Below are positions 11,701-24,350 of a stretch of DNA of 64,000 nucleotides, piece by piece. The first letter of the stretch is position 1, and every line of letters starts with the position of its first letter. The notes beneath the pieces are model-generated. The model made no database searches. It saw only the letters and a list, made by a program, of their open reading frames with translations, and was not told where the DNA came from. Origin of the DNA: Xestospongia muta (taxonomy: Eukaryota > Porifera > Demospongiae > Haplosclerida > Petrosiidae); assembly GCA_963693285.1 (NCBI GenBank), contig OY848917.1, positions 30,825,245 to 30,889,244 on the forward strand, read 5' to 3'. The translations under genes and the position numbers were made by a program.

Positions 11701-11861
11701 CACTTGTATAAAGTGTCTTTGCAAACATTGCTTTGTAAAAGCATTTTAGTACTTGAAACAAGGTTTTTTCCAGATCCTCAAAGTACTCTTTATACTGTTG
11801 TCATATTTAAAATAGTAGTAGCTAACTGTAAAGTCAATGAAGGTATTGAATTAGAGGTCAG

Positions 11862-12085
11862 GCTTACAGAACAATGTGATAGTATCCTAGATTTCTAACT
11901 CAAGTACATGCAAGCTTCTGGCACAGTCTTTGTTTCATTATTGACCAAAATATACTTTCAACATTTTGTAACAGTATCTCCAAATCAGCAGAAACCAAAC
12001 ATAGCCTGGAATAATACACCAGAAACAGACATTATAGATCACAGTAACAAAGATCAATCAGAAATTCATATTATCACATATCAAT
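11862..12085 (+). repeat. Direct repeat pair, copy 1 (copy 2 at 12470-12680)
   Basis: About 220 bases recur about 607 bases downstream with moderate divergence, starting around GTGATAGTATCCTA and including CTTTGTTTCATWRTTRACCAAAATATA and GACATTATAGAYCA. The small plus-strand ORFs over copy 1 are not conserved in copy 2, so I do not call them genes. Confidence 0.7.
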
Positions 12086-12469
12086 ACTAGTGACGTCATA
12101 ACATACAAAAATGTATAAAATTAAGACATGTAAGTTCAAAGTCTACCAGGTAGCTCAGTATATCTCAAGAGGCTCTTTATAGGTAAATGTGTGTACCTCA
12201 GAGTAGTTTTGACATGTTTAAAGATGTCTAAGCAAACATCAAAAGTTTTATGAAGTTTCAATGTTTACTTCAGAACTGGCATTGACAACAAGTAGTGCAT
12301 CAAAGGGACACTTTTAAAGATGTATCCCCTTACTTAGAAAGTATTGGAAGACTGGTATAAGCAGACATAGTGAGCTAGTACTTACTGCACTACATATTAA
12401 ATTACTGTTACATTTTAGACAATTGGAGTGATGATGGCAAAGGTTATGACCATAATGACTTAGAGCCAA

Positions 12470-12680
12470 TAGAGTTACAGAGTGATGTGATAGTATCCTA
12501 CAATTCTAACTCAAGTAATGTAAGCTTCTAGTAAAGACTTTGTTTCATAGTTAACCAAAATATAGTTTCAACATTTGTGACAGAGTGTCTAAATTAGCAG
12601 ACAGCCTAGAAAAATACACCAGAAAGAGACATTATAGACCAGAGTAACAAAGAACAATCAGAAAATCATATTACCACATA
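12470..12680 (+). repeat. Direct repeat pair, copy 2
   Basis: Second copy of the 11862-12085 repeat. Between this and 13314 the DNA is AT-rich with no recognised gene. A stretch at 13012-13080 (GGGCATTATACTAGTGAGATTATA) resembles 15610-15685. Confidence 0.65.
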
Positions 12681-13314
12681 AAGATCACTAAGTATAGATG
12701 TAATAGTGTGATGTTTTTCATTCAAACAATTCTATGTATAGTGATTAACGTATTTGTATTTTGTATTGACAAAAGACAATGACAACTACAAGACCACGAG
12801 TTATTATTATAGATTTACTATTAAAGAGGCTCAAAAATAAAAGAAACCTGCTGGAAAACAATGTAGCTTTTATACATTATACATATCAAATAAAGAAGAA
12901 AATATATGTTATTGTTGCAGTGAAATGTTAATGTTAATCATGTTAATCAGTTATTTTATCATGGTTAGTTGAAGAGGGTGCGCAGAAAGAAATAAACATT
13001 TGCTATAATAGACAAAGGAGGGCATTATACTAGTGAGATTATAAGTTCTTGTCGATGGATTGCTAATTTCAATGTTTAGATCATCCATTCCAACAATATC
13101 ATGAGGCAGGAGGCATTGTAATTTATAAAAGGTGAAGTCCAACACCTTAGGAAAGAGAGAAAAATTGGAGGAAGGAGGTCATTATAGAATTTTCGAGATA
13201 CTTTTACATGTAAAGAAACAACTGGCAGTTTAACTTCTTCAGTGAGAGTTAAACAGGAAATGGTGATGTATTTTCAAATACCTGTTATGGATATTGATGA
13301 AAATTCATTGAAAT

Positions 13315-13500
13315 TGGTGGAAACACGAGTCCACTCGAATTCCTCTCCTTTCCCAATTAGCAAAACGATATCTATGCTCATGCGCTACCAGTGTGGCTTC
13401 TGAAAGAACATTCAGTACTGCTGGTAACATCATTACTAGTAACAGATCTCTTTTAAAGCCTGAAAAGGCAAACCAGCTTATTTTCTTAGCTAATAAATAA
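13315..13500 (+). pseudogene. hAT transposase C-terminal dimerisation domain fragment
   Basis: The open frame reads WWKHESTRIPLLSQLAKRYL, then a CATSVASERTFSTAG block, then RSLLKPEKANQLIFLANK and a TAA stop at 13498-13500. This is the classic hAT dimerisation motif (PATSxxSERxFSxAG). A stop lies just upstream of WWK and the rest of the transposase is missing. It is a terminal fragment of a ZBED-like hAT element. Confidence 0.8.
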
Positions 13501-13894
13501 CCTGGAGTAACCTTGTATTTACATGTATCACCAACATTCATCATACCAGTTGATCACTTACATTTAAGAACATGGAATATTAAAACAACATTTCCTAACC
13601 ATGTATGTATCACTATATTTACCAGTTTATCACTCTTTTCCTGTCTTTTTGGAACATGTTTTTTAAAATGTTTTGAGTTATTAATTGATAAAGGTTTTTA
13701 GTAATATCGTAAAATTGCATGCAAGGGTATACCATAAAGCAAAATTATCAATACCGCTCAAGCTTAGAGACAGGAGGTTTGTTAAACATTGGCAGTAAGT
13801 ACTAAAGGAGCTTAATTTGAACTCCTTTTTTACTGTGTACAAGTTATGTTAGTTTGCTATCAGAAGAAAAAAGAAAAAAAATGGATACTCTGTG

Positions 13895-14010
13895 AAGCAG
13901 AAAGAAACCAAAAATTTGAAACTTTGCATGACATTGCTTGTGTGACCATATCTCATTCTGATAAACCATGGTACTGTCCACCTTGTTACAAATCTACTTT
14001 TTCTTTTAGA
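13895..14010 (+). mobile_element. LINE-associated PHD-like finger fragment, copy 2
   Basis: The plus strand reads HDIACVTISHSDKPWYCPPC followed by YKSTFSF, matching the C-terminal half of a PHD finger. It is the inverted counterpart of 8226-8335, with intact PWYCPPC and without the stop seen there. It is probably a 5' piece of the same LINE family. Confidence 0.45.
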
Positions 14011-14174
14011 AACTGGTGAACTGGAACTAGGGCCACTTTGCCTGCCATCTTTGACCATATGCAGATAACAGTCACTGCCATCAAGAAGGAAAATTACTTT
14101 TAACCAAATCTTATTTGGTTAAAAACAATTTTGGAACATACCTGTGTTCAAATAATTCAATTCATGACTACTCT

Positions 14175-14690
14175 TTGCGTGAACAAAAATACTATAAACA
14201 CTTCACTTATTTATAAGCATAGTTATGCTCAATACAAGGAGACAACATGAAGTGGTGTAGCCTCACATTTAAAAGAAGTGGAGAAGGCTGAGACTGGCAT
14301 GTGAAGCCAAGCAAACAATAATTAGTCATGAAGAGATGAGGCTAAATATTAAATTATCATTATCATCAAAACTGTATTATTAAACTCTGTTATAAATCTA
14401 AGCCTCTCATACAAATATATCAATTGTTGAGTCAGCTTTGTAGAAGTCTCTCCTTATAAATAAGTTGCTGAGATAATAAGAGAGTAAAGAGGCAAAACTA
14501 CAACACTCACTTCCTGAAACTAAGTATGTTTTAAAGTCTTTTGGAGTCACTGATCTTACTAAATTTCATTGGCAGCTGTAGTGGTTATTACTGTATTGTT
14601 AATCATGACTATTGTTTTGTTTTAAGTGTACCATTAGTACCAGACCTCTGTTAATATTCTTTTGTTTTTCTGTCATTTAATGTATCACTA
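14175..14690 (+). repeat. Dispersed direct repeat, copy 2
   Basis: Direct counterpart of 8440-8990. It follows the PHD-like fragment, as copy 1 does, but that fragment is inverted relative to copy 1. Confidence 0.65.
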
Positions 14691-16902
14691 TTAAAATGTC
14701 TATTCTAGGAAAGAGACAAGACTTTAATCCAGAGACTATGAAGAATGTTTAGCTAAATTCATAGTGAAAGTAATTTGGAACCCAAACATTTCAGATCAGG
14801 TTCAGTACCTTATATATATATATATATATCTTGCCAGTTGTCAACTGTAATGTTCTTTTGTTGCAATTTGAGATTGTTGTACATCAAGTTATCAACTAAT
14901 AATCCCTTGAAATGTGTTGGATAAAAATGTGGTATAACCATACTTTCATCAATCATATCATGTAACCACAAAGTGTGACACACAGGTTGTAGGTAATTGT
15001 CTCCACTTACAATGTATGTATACATATTTCAACCTTTCAGTATCAGTTTATAGTCTCTCCAGGAGTACAACAACTCTTTATGATCCCTGATAAAATATTT
15101 GACATCATTGAGTTAATTTGATTGCTCTAAATGTCAAGACCTTGACTGGTAAACTGAAGTCTCCATTTTCCAAAAGCATGCAATTAACATTAACAAGTGA
15201 TTGTATGTGAAATATAAACCTAACCCCTTATAGCATACTTGGATACTAATTATTATAATTAATTTGATATTGAGATTAAATTGTAGTACACAATTACTTG
15301 TTTTTGTGTACAAGATATTTCTAACATCATATAAGATAATCAAATTTTTCGGACAAGGAGTCCTTTTTGGCAGCTTGAATTGACCTTCTGGGCCAACTTA
15401 TTATTTTGATGATGACATGCATACTATATGTTTATGTTTTTAACAGAAGAGGATCATTGAAACTTCTATTATAGAAACAAGAAGGTTTTAGAGACTACTA
15501 GCGGTCGATAAATGTCACAAAAATATACAGCATCCATGTTTGAGACAAAAATAAGCTCAATATTAGTTGAGAGTATGGCAACAGATGATTCAGTTTTATT
15601 ACACACTAAGACAACCAATGAGAGGACATTATACTAGTGACATTATAGATTGATGTCAATGGATCATTAATATCAATAATGAAATCACCATTCAAAAAAG
15701 AGGCTTTTGTGAAGCTTTGTTGGCAACATTCAAGAATCATTGCAGTTGCTAGAAGAACAAAAGTTGAAAAGACTCTGACATTTAAACTAAAACAATTTCC
15801 AATTTATATACTGCTGTGTCCATGAGGTCATTTTTTTAACAAAAGGTATGTTGATGGAACTTGTACATCATGTAGTTAGTCATAATAACTTCAACTACAT
15901 TAAGTACAAGTGCTATCAAGACACTGTCTGTTTATATACTCATTGCAAAAAAAGTTAATTCGGTTAGAGAATTTCCTTTTGTTATGTCTGACATGTGAAG
16001 AATGCCTGTTGGTCCTTATAGACCCTGTGGTATGTATGTGTATATATGTCAACTTTATTTTTACGAATTCCTAGGATTAACACTAGACATGTATTTTTGT
16101 CAACTCTATCTAACAGGTCACTACATCAAAGTGCCTTTCTCAATGATCATTATGTAATTAAATTAAATAAAATTAAATACTAGAGGTGTGGCTATAAATT
16201 CATTAAAAATTGTCTTGTTACTGTTATATTTCTACATAAACCTCTCCTTATTATCATTTTTGCAATGTATTTCTAAGCACTTTATACATTACATTATGAT
16301 ACAGTTAGACATAAGTGAACATATAAAACTAAAGACATTTTCCTAAAGCTGTTTTGGGTCATCTTTCATTTATCATGACTGCAGCTAAAGTGTCAGCCAC
16401 ACCCTCATGGTGACAGTAATTCCCTGGTTTCAAAGAAAGCAACATTGATTGACTTTAGTATTCATATGAGTAACTACTTTCATAGTTAAAGCAGAGAACA
16501 AAAGAAACATATGTAAGCCTATAGCTATTTTTAGAACCAGAGTCTGCAGCTCTCACAATATGTGTATGACTATCACCTTTGCTTTATTTAATAATTAAAA
16601 TAGTATTAGCATAATCTATTAATATATATACATATATTTGACATGTGGTACTCATGACTGTATTAGTATGATTTACATACATAGCAGTAAAAAACTGCAA
16701 CAATTAATGATATTACAATAATTTTGTTTATGCAGCTTGCTTTTCAGTTCTATTAATAAAGTTATAGTGATCCATCAATACAAGTAATAATATGTATACT
16801 TATAACATTTGATATTTTAAACCAATAATGAAAATTATATAATTGACATGTAAGAAGGTACTGTAATTATTACATGTACAATATAGAGCATTGATGACAT
16901 AC
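14691..16902. other. Intronic AT-rich sequence with (TA)n run
   Basis: A TA dinucleotide run lies at about 14812-14829. A short segment at 15610-15685 resembles 13012-13080. No exon or transposon domain was recognised up to the splice site of the ankyrin exon at 16903. Confidence 0.5.
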
Positions 16903-17086
16903 CTTGTATTGCATTCTGTAATGCTTCCAATATAATGGCTTTATTCTTGTCACCTAGTCTGACATAATCAGCTGGTTTTTTGTTGACTTCGTCTACTATG
17001 TTGGGGTCTGCACCTTTTGATAGTAACAGCTTAATTGTATCAACATGACCATTTTGACATGCATAGTGTAAAGATGACCGGCCATG
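16903..17086 (-). CDS. Ankyrin repeat 4 exon plus linker of the ankyrin-Roc-COR-Death gene
   Basis: Acceptor TTTTGTTTTATAG precedes 17086 and donor CAAG|GTATGT follows 16903. It encodes 61 codons plus one base. HGRSSLHYACQNGHVDTIKL and LLSKGADPN form a canonical ankyrin repeat, followed by a linker (KPADYVRLGDKNKAIILEAL). The single leftover G completes the Asp codon at the start of the exon ending at 5603, so ankyrin and GTPase parts join in frame. The upstream phase (0) matches the ankyrin exon at 33244. Confidence 0.85.
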
Positions 17087-18654
17087 CTATAAAACAAAAT
17101 AAGAAAGACTTAATACAAACTGGTCACAAATAATTATAATATAAACAGTACACTTACACTAATGATGTGATGACTACAATATATTATATTACTATACATG
17201 CTAACTATTATTACTATACACCTAAAAATGTAGTATAATGATACGTAGACTATAGCCCTTACCAACACAACGATTGGTAAAAGTAATTAGATTATAATAA
17301 CAACTGATACATCTTATTAAAGAGCAAAAAACAGTGCATGTTTACGTACTCAATTAATATGAATAGTTAATAATGGCACAAAAGATGGAAGATAGTAGTA
17401 CATCTATACAAGTAATATTTGATTGTCAGTATCAAATCAGTCCCAAAAACAAGTATGGCCCAAATAATGCAGAAATATTACTCATAAATTTTTTTTTATT
17501 TCCTGTAATATTCCTATTATCAAACACTCAAACATACTCATTCACATGATATAAATACTGATAATATTATACACAGTATACTGTATATATTTATTCTAAA
17601 CACTGTTCCTGCAATTTCAAAAAAAAACCAAATAATTATGTGAGATGAATTTGTTATATCAACCTCTAATAATTCACTACTAAAATTAATACCTCATGTG
17701 TTCTAATTTTCAGAAATTCCTCTTAATTTGACACTTGTACCTCATGATTACATGTATCAATCTAACAGTAACATTTAGTGGCTGAGTAAAAAACTCTACT
17801 ACTAGCTACTACTAACAGTTGTAGACGTTAGAGGTCTACAAAGCAGGTTATTCTTTTAGCCACAAGCTATGTACATACATTATATACATCATATATATAT
17901 ATATATGTTTACATGCACTTTTGTCTTCCAAATTTATCTGTTTGGGCTAAAGTAGGTGCAGTTATATTCTAGTATTGGGATGATTCATCATTAATGATAT
18001 CTATACTATAGCAATACTGTAAATGTATGTACTTTCTATTTAATATTGCCATTTTTCGATTTCATAAGTCTAAGCCCCAAGTACTTTAACATGTCTGTAA
18101 TAATATATTCCTCATACTATGTAACATCATAATAAAAGTAACTCTCTTCTCCCAGTGATTGAAACACACTTTATTAAGCTGAGTAGGTCTCCAGGAATCA
18201 TTTATCATTTATTGTTATAGTGCAGGAATAAACATAATTAACCTGTCAATGAAGCTACATCAACTAAAGCTATTATTGTTTTAATTTATAAATTGTTGAT
18301 GTAATATGTTACTGTATGAATATGTTAATATTGTATATGAATTATTAATTAAGATTTACTGTTCTGTTTATGTTTGTAGTTCTGGTTCCACTATTGGTCA
18401 CATGTTATTTTGGCATCTGTGGTATAGCTAGTCTTTATTTTCTCTTATTTTTTATATCATTTGTGTATTTATTTAAAGATAGTTATTTGTCAAATACTAC
18501 CACTGAACTTGATAACTGATCAGGTTACAACAATTGTTATATCATGTTTAGGCTCATGATAATCTAATTTAAGATATTTTATTCTCAATAACTGTCTACA
18601 TGTAATTTGTTAATATTTCAGAGATCAGAAAAAGATGTTTATAGTGTCTAAATA
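17087..18654. other. Intronic AT-rich sequence, nothing recognised
   Basis: Start of the 16.2-kb intron between ankyrin repeats 3 and 4. An AT/TA run lies near 17890-17907. No coding or RNA feature is supported. Confidence 0.5.
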
Positions 18655-18747
18655 TCATTTACGAAGTGACCATTTTTATGGTCCATAAAATGATAATTCT
18701 ACGACAAGCAGAAACCACACCCAAACCACGGCCTGAATTGATTAATG

Positions 18748-20560
18748 ATGGCTGACTTAGCAGATGTTCACTCGTGTTTGTGTGTGGGTCAAGAGTTTTC
18801 ATCTTTCGAGGAGCTAAATAGTGTTCCAAAACTATAGCAAGAACGTACGTGTGTTACTTTATATACTAGTAGTTCGAAAACTGTAGCAGCTACTCGTAAA
18901 CGTGCTCCTAAGCGCCATATTAACAATGACTTAGGATACTCAGAATTGGACTATGCATGTGTTCATGGTGGTCGAGAGTATGTGTCTCACTCCAAGGATA
19001 AAAGGAAGTGCCAAAGGTATGACAATGGATGTACTGCTAAGTAATCAACATCATTTCTTAATACATTTTTGAAAGAGTGCTCATTTGTAATTATAGTCAG
19101 ATTGTCACCTGATGGGAATAAACTTCTTTGATATATTAGTGTGGAACACAATCATGGCTTGTCAAGGGTAAATATTGTGTATAAACAATTATATTATGAT
19201 CGTAGCTATTTTGTAGGAAGCATTTAGACACATGCCAAAACAATGAAAAAATGCTGCACATGTCTTAAGCTTAAAAGTAAATAAGAAAATTGTACAGAAT
19301 CATTTCAGCAGTAGTACAGGAAAGGTAATCACAATGAAAGATGTGCACAATATAGCTGTAAAGTCAAAGTGTCAGATTTAAAATGATTCCCAGGAATTAG
19401 TTGAAGAGATGAAGAAGGTTAAATGTATTATAAGTGGCTAAATTACTGACAAGTTAAGCTACCTCATTTAGGTGCTGAAGTAACTGTTTTTGTCGATGAA
19501 GATAACACATTGCAGGCTTTCTATTTTCAAACTATGGAAATGAAGAAAATGTTCCAGTCAGACCCAGAACTTCTGTTTATTGATGCCACATACAAGTTGA
19601 ATGATGTACACATGTTGCTGTATGTTCTTATATGTATTGATGGCAATGGTGAAAGTGAAGTAGTTTGCTTATGGTTGGTGGAGCATGAAGATAAGGAGAC
19701 ACTTACTAATTTGATGATGGAATTCAAAAAGCACAATGAAAGTTGGTAATCCAAACAGTGTATCATGTCAGATAAGGATATGATTGAAAGAGATGTTTTG
19801 ACAGAACAAGTACCTGTGAGCCTGCTAATATGTCTTTTTCATATACTACGCAGTATGAAAAGGGAGATGTCCTGTTACAAACTAGGCATATCTCAAAGTG
19901 AAAAATCCGTGTGCTTGGAAATAATGTCTAAGATGGCATACACACAAACTGCATCCTTTATGATCAACTGAAGCAGTGTGTACCTCAGCCAGTACTTGAA
20001 TACTTCAATGATAATTGTCATTGCATGTGTGATCAATGGGTGGATGGATTAAAATAAGCAAATTGAAATTTCATGAAATGTACAAATAACAGAGTAGAGA
20101 GCATCAACAAGAAAATAAAAATGGTTATTACCAGATATTCCGGAATGACAGTTTTTTCCAAGACTTAATGAAAATATTTTCATCACTGAATATGGAAAGA
20201 GATCACAGGGCAATTGAGATTACATCAAAGAGACAAATTACTGAATATATGATAATTTTGTTGTTGATCAGTACATGGCACTACTTACACCATACTACTT
20301 TGGCTTTTTGAAGACACAGAGTGTGTAAAGAAAGTGAAAATTGTACAAGATACAGATGAGTACAATTGTAACATCAACAGCACAGATGGAAATATAACCA
20401 TTAGCACCAGCAGCTGTCCATGTGGCTTTTTTACTTCTATGAAACTACTAATGTTGTCATATCCTAGCAGTGTGTCAGTATAAGGGACTTTCACTGTTTG
20501 ATGAAACGTTATGTGCTGAAAGATGGAAATTATGTCACTATTGCCACACTATCGTGTATA
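18748..20560 (+). pseudogene. Decayed ZSWIM3-like MULE transposase
   Basis: Starts MADLADVHSCLCVGQEFSSF at 18748, with a TAG stop soon after. A FAR1/ZSWIM-like N-terminal finger segment follows (about 18940-19040, YACVHGGREYVSHSKDKRKC) and a VEHNHGLSR block (about 19140-19168). The DDE region includes LLFIDATYKLND (about 19570) and IMSDKDMIERDV (19762 onward). A SWIM finger (SCPCGFF, then CHILAV after a one-base shift, about 20413-20485) closes it. SWIM fingers (CxC...CxH) are usual in MULE transposases and ZSWIM1/3 relatives. Several stops and shifts make it non-functional. Confidence 0.75.
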
Positions 20561-20977
20561 CCAAGTTAGTAATGATGACAAGGGTGGTGTTGATGTCACA
20601 GATGAAGTTATAGGTGTTCATTTAACAACAACTACTCATCATACATCAAGAGGTCTGACAGAACTTGAAAAATATAGAAAGACATTTACATTGATACAAG
20701 ATTTAGCCCAACAACTGTCAACTTGTGGTATGTAGGATTTTGAAGATGGTATCCTGGACTTGCAATTTTGAAAACAATGTGGACTCAAGGGAAAAAAGTT
20801 AGGATTATGGAAATTGAGACAGAAACTAGTAAGATAAAACATGTATGTAATAATAATTTTACTTGTTTTTATAATTGATGGAGATGTTTTCAATAATAGG
20901 AATTGTGATAATATGTCTGACTGTGATCATGAGAATGTGTGTGAATCATCCATTCAAGATCAAAGTACATCAGATGT

Positions 20978-21403
20978 ATGATAACTTTGGTGAAAATGTC
21001 ACCTAAGATGAGTAAAAGAGGAAGGCCAAAAGGCGCTGGATTGACAGCAATTGGGCTACTAAAGAAAAAGAAAACTGACAAGTTAACTCCATTTATTAAG
21101 AAATCTGAATGGGAGAAAATTAAAGATATTGTGCTATGTGTTAACACTAATCCTTTGATGTATATGTACAGTGATGAGTGTTTTGATGAAAATGTGTGCA
21201 TTCATTTGATTAGAAAGTATTTTACATTTGATGCTTGGAACCAAGTGAAAATGGTCGTGGATGTTCTGAAAGATAAAGGTTGTTGGATATGTCATGTATG
21301 TCTACAACCACTCACTGGGAAAAGCATAGCCTGTGATAGCTGCTTGGAGTGGTATCATCTCCAATGTATTGGGTTTAAGAAATCCCCCAAGAAGAAAACT
21401 TGA
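20978..21403 (+). pseudogene. AT-hook plus truncated PHD finger ORF, C-terminal part of the MULE protein
   Basis: The frame contains an AT-hook-like KRGRPKGAG and then a PHD finger: CWICHVCLQPLTGKSIACDS, followed by CLEWYHLQCIGF. It stops at TGA where the family has Trp (KKKT-W-FCRSC); the next codons read FCRS before another TGA replaces the last Cys codon. Such AT-hook/PHD tails occur in invertebrate ZSWIM-like transposases; DNA and chromatin binding is inferred. The finger lost its last ligands by nonsense change. Confidence 0.75.
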
Positions 21404-21659
21404 TTTTGTAGATCATGATATGTTAAATAAGAATGTATTGATGTGTTCCTCTCAGTCTGTTCTGTGCAATAATAATAGTGATAATAATTATTTACATAAT
21501 AATAATAACGTTGAGTGCATTTTAGGTGTGGTTTTTGCTTGCCGTAAAAATAGCTTGGAATTATCATTTTACAGACCTGTAAAAATAGTCACTTCATTTG
21601 TCAAACCCAGTCAGTAAATTGACAAACACATCAATACCATTAATAAAAGCTTCTATAGC

Positions 21660-22083
21660 CATAGGCGTATCTATGGTCATCAGACTACCAGGGCATAATT
21701 AAATATTCATGGCTTATTAAAAATATTAATAATAATTATCAATAGTTATTAACTGTTAATTATGTATAGAGTCGTTCTACCTACAATCATAATTAATTAC
21801 AAAGAAAAGGTGGAGTTTAGTTTTGTTTACAGAAGTACTATTTTGTGCTCCTCTTCAAACTGAAATGCCAAATCTTCCAAACAGTTCCATAATGTGGACG
21901 AAAGATTTGTCTCTATGTACAAGAGAGCTAGACTGTTGAGTCTTTGTTGCGTCATGGTCGAGCGTAAGTACTTTTTATGCTGACGAATACTAGAAAAACT
22001 ACGCTACGCAGAAGCCATTTTCTTTTCCTGGATCAGTTTACCAGGGCAATGCCCTGGTATGCCCGGGCCTAGATACGCCTATG
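21660..22083. mobile_element. hAT-type MITE with perfect 8-bp target-site duplication
   Basis: Terminal inverted repeat CATAGGCGTATCTA at 21660 and its complement TAGATACGCCTATG ending at 22083. Inner similarity (ACCAGGGCA/TGCCCTGGT) extends the arms. The element is flanked on both sides by TCTATAGC (21652-21659 and 22084-22091), an exact 8-bp target duplication as made by hAT transposases. There is no internal ORF of note. It lies about 50 bases beyond the MULE. Confidence 0.9.
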
Positions 22084-22380
22084 TCTATAGCCATCATCTG
22101 TTCTGGCTTAACTGTGTCATATCCTAGCTTAGCGAACACTTCTTGAACAACCTGGTGTCTCCTTTTCTCAATGCTGATTCATGTGGACACTATGTTTACA
22201 TTAAAACCTAATATTACAAACCAGTGATATATAATGTTATTAGTTAATGAAATTCCTTTTCGACAACTGCATCATGTGTGGTAAACCAAAAGGTCTGACT
22301 CGTGAGATTAGGCCAGGACTAGGCTAAAAGTACAAGTATAAACATTGTAACAAGTAGTGGCAAACTAAATGACGCAGGCT
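22084..22380. other. Spacer, nothing recognised
   Basis: Short AT-rich spacer between the MITE and the next retroelement; no gene seen. Confidence 0.5.
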
Positions 22381-24350
22381 ATTATAATTAACCACTCCTA
22401 CTTTCACACCTCTAATTTAATAAAGATGGCCCTTGTTATGTCATGTCAGTGTAAACACTGACTTTCTGAGTGCTAAATTAGTAAAAGCTATATTACAACA
22501 AGTACCTAGTGTTATGGCTTATGCTAATTGGTCACTAAAGCCAGCTGAAAAAAATTACAGCATCATCGAAAAAAGAGTGTTTAGCTCTGGTTTATGCTAT
22601 TAGGTACTTCAAAAACTACCTCTTGGGGCATTTTTTCACTGTGTATACAGATCACAACCCACTACAGTGGTTGTTCACACAGAAGATGGAAGGAAAGTTA
22701 AGCCATTGGGCTTTGCAAGTTCAAGAATTTGAATTTAAACAAATGCTGATGCTTTGTCACAGCAACCATGTACAGCTGCTACAAAAGTCATTTGTGGACC
22801 TAGTGAAAGTGAACTGATTAAGGAACAGGCTAATGATCCAATTCTAGCAAAAATCATTTCATACCTCAAGACAAACAGTAACAAAAAACCTCAAGGTACA
22901 GAATGGAAACACCCACAATACAGAAGGTGGCTTCAACTATGCCCCTAACTCAAGTTACAGAATGGTCTTCTCTATCATCATATCATTAAACAGGTTAGTA
23001 AAGAGCAGCATCTAGTGCTGATAGCACCATTAAGTCTCAAAGTGACTTACCTACAACAATGTCATAATGCCCTTTATGTGCTCATCAAATGGTATATGAA
23101 AACATTACTGCGATTACAAGAAAATGTGTACTAGGTTGGAATGGCAACAGATACTCAAAAATACTGCGACTTGTGTGTTGCTTGCAATCAAAGAAAGCCA
23201 GCACTAACTCAACTAGTCCCGTTGGTAAATATGCCTATTGGTAAACCCTGGGAGATGTTAGGAGTGGATATTCTAAAAGTACCAATGTCATGTCAGGGCA
23301 ATTCTAATATCTTAGTTTTACAAGACTACTTCACCAAATGGCCTGTGGCCATTCATCTGAAGGATCAAATAGCAGAAAGTACAGTGAAACCTCTCGTTGA
23401 AACCCTTAGTATTTATGGCATACCTACTTATATTCATTCTGACTAGGGAGCTAATTCTGACCAGGGAGCACACTTTTAAAAGAGACATGCCAGGCTTTTG
23501 GAACACATAAATCACGAACTACACCCTATCATCCCCACGATGATGGTTTAGTGGAGCACACCAATCACTTCTTATTGCAGATGTTAAGGACATATTGTGT
23601 TGAATCGAGTGATTGAGAGAAATGGCTACCTCTCCTCCTATACACCTACTGATCCTAAACGCACACATCTACTAAATGCTCACAATATCTTTTAATGTTT
23701 GGTAGAGAACCCACACATCCATCTGATTTACATGGACTACACACAGACACATATGTTTATTCTAAGTAACTCCAACATCAGCTAAGTCAGATGTATGAAT
23801 TAGTTGAACTGTACCTTATAGACGTAGCATCTACTCACAAGAAGGCATATGACACTCAGGCTCATACTAGGTCATCATTTCAAGCTGGTAATCATGTTTG
23901 GTTATCAAAACCAACAGCTGTAAAGCTCTGTTCAAGATGTGAGGGTGGGTGGACTGTTTTGAAACACAATTCAGGTCAACCGACTGTCATAATTGCACAC
24001 TTGGATGGACGAAGAAGACAGTACATATAAATCGTTTACAGCTCCATACTCTTAGACCAGTTCTAAAAGGAATACCACAGCATTCTCCAACACTTACACC
24101 ATGTTGTCAGCAATCTTCTTTTAAACATTCTGTTATTGAGTCTGAAGATGAATTATCTAACAATTACCCATTAGAAGAACCTTCCACTTCTCGACCTACC
24201 TGCACACACAGAGTTCCAGATAGATATGCTTCCTATGTCACTTTGTCACTCAAGACGAGCTCTTGAAGAGAGGGAGGTTATGTAGGATAATTATTAACAT
24301 TAATTAACATTAATCAACATTAATAATCAATAAACGAGAGCACATGTTGT
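22381..24350 (+). mobile_element. Ty3/gypsy fragment: RNase H, zinc-binding and integrase
   Basis: After a 99-base leader also found at 27036-27134, the fragment shows an RNase H block (FFTVYTDHNPLQWLF, 22632-22676), an ADALSQQPC remnant, and the integrase zinc region (YCDLCVACNQRKPAL, about 23165). The integrase core has VDILKVP (first Asp, about 23266), YIHSD then a TAG stop (second Asp, 23442), and GLVEHTN (Glu retained, about 23547). It ends near LKREGGYVG at 24265 and an LTR-like AT-rich tail to about 24350. Gag, protease and RT are deleted; stops are frequent. Confidence 0.75.

Larger units (their letters stand above)
18655..21602 (+). mobile_element. MULE-type DNA transposon with long terminal inverted repeats
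   Basis: The left end (about 18655-18722: GAAGTGACCATTTTTA, TAAAATGATAATTC, AAACCACACC) matches the reverse complement of the right end (about 21524-21602). Together they form imperfect terminal repeats of 70-80 bases, as expected for MULEs. Inside are a decayed SWIM-type transposase and a C-terminal AT-hook/PHD ORF, both plus strand. I could not define the target duplication. The element sits in the intron of the ankyrin-Roc gene, in opposite orientation. Confidence 0.75.

Noticed and set aside
11704..12090. Two small plus-strand ORFs
   Set aside because: They lie in a direct repeat whose second copy does not preserve the frames.
13305..13544. Minus-strand 79-codon ORF
   Set aside because: It is antisense to the clear hAT dimerisation domain on the plus strand.
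14809..14830. TA-run as an origin or regulatory site
   Set aside because: Simple dinucleotide repeat, one of several in an AT-rich genome.
20639..21201. Minus-strand ORFs over the MULE tail
   Set aside because: They are antisense to the AT-hook/PHD reading, which has conserved Cys/His spacing.
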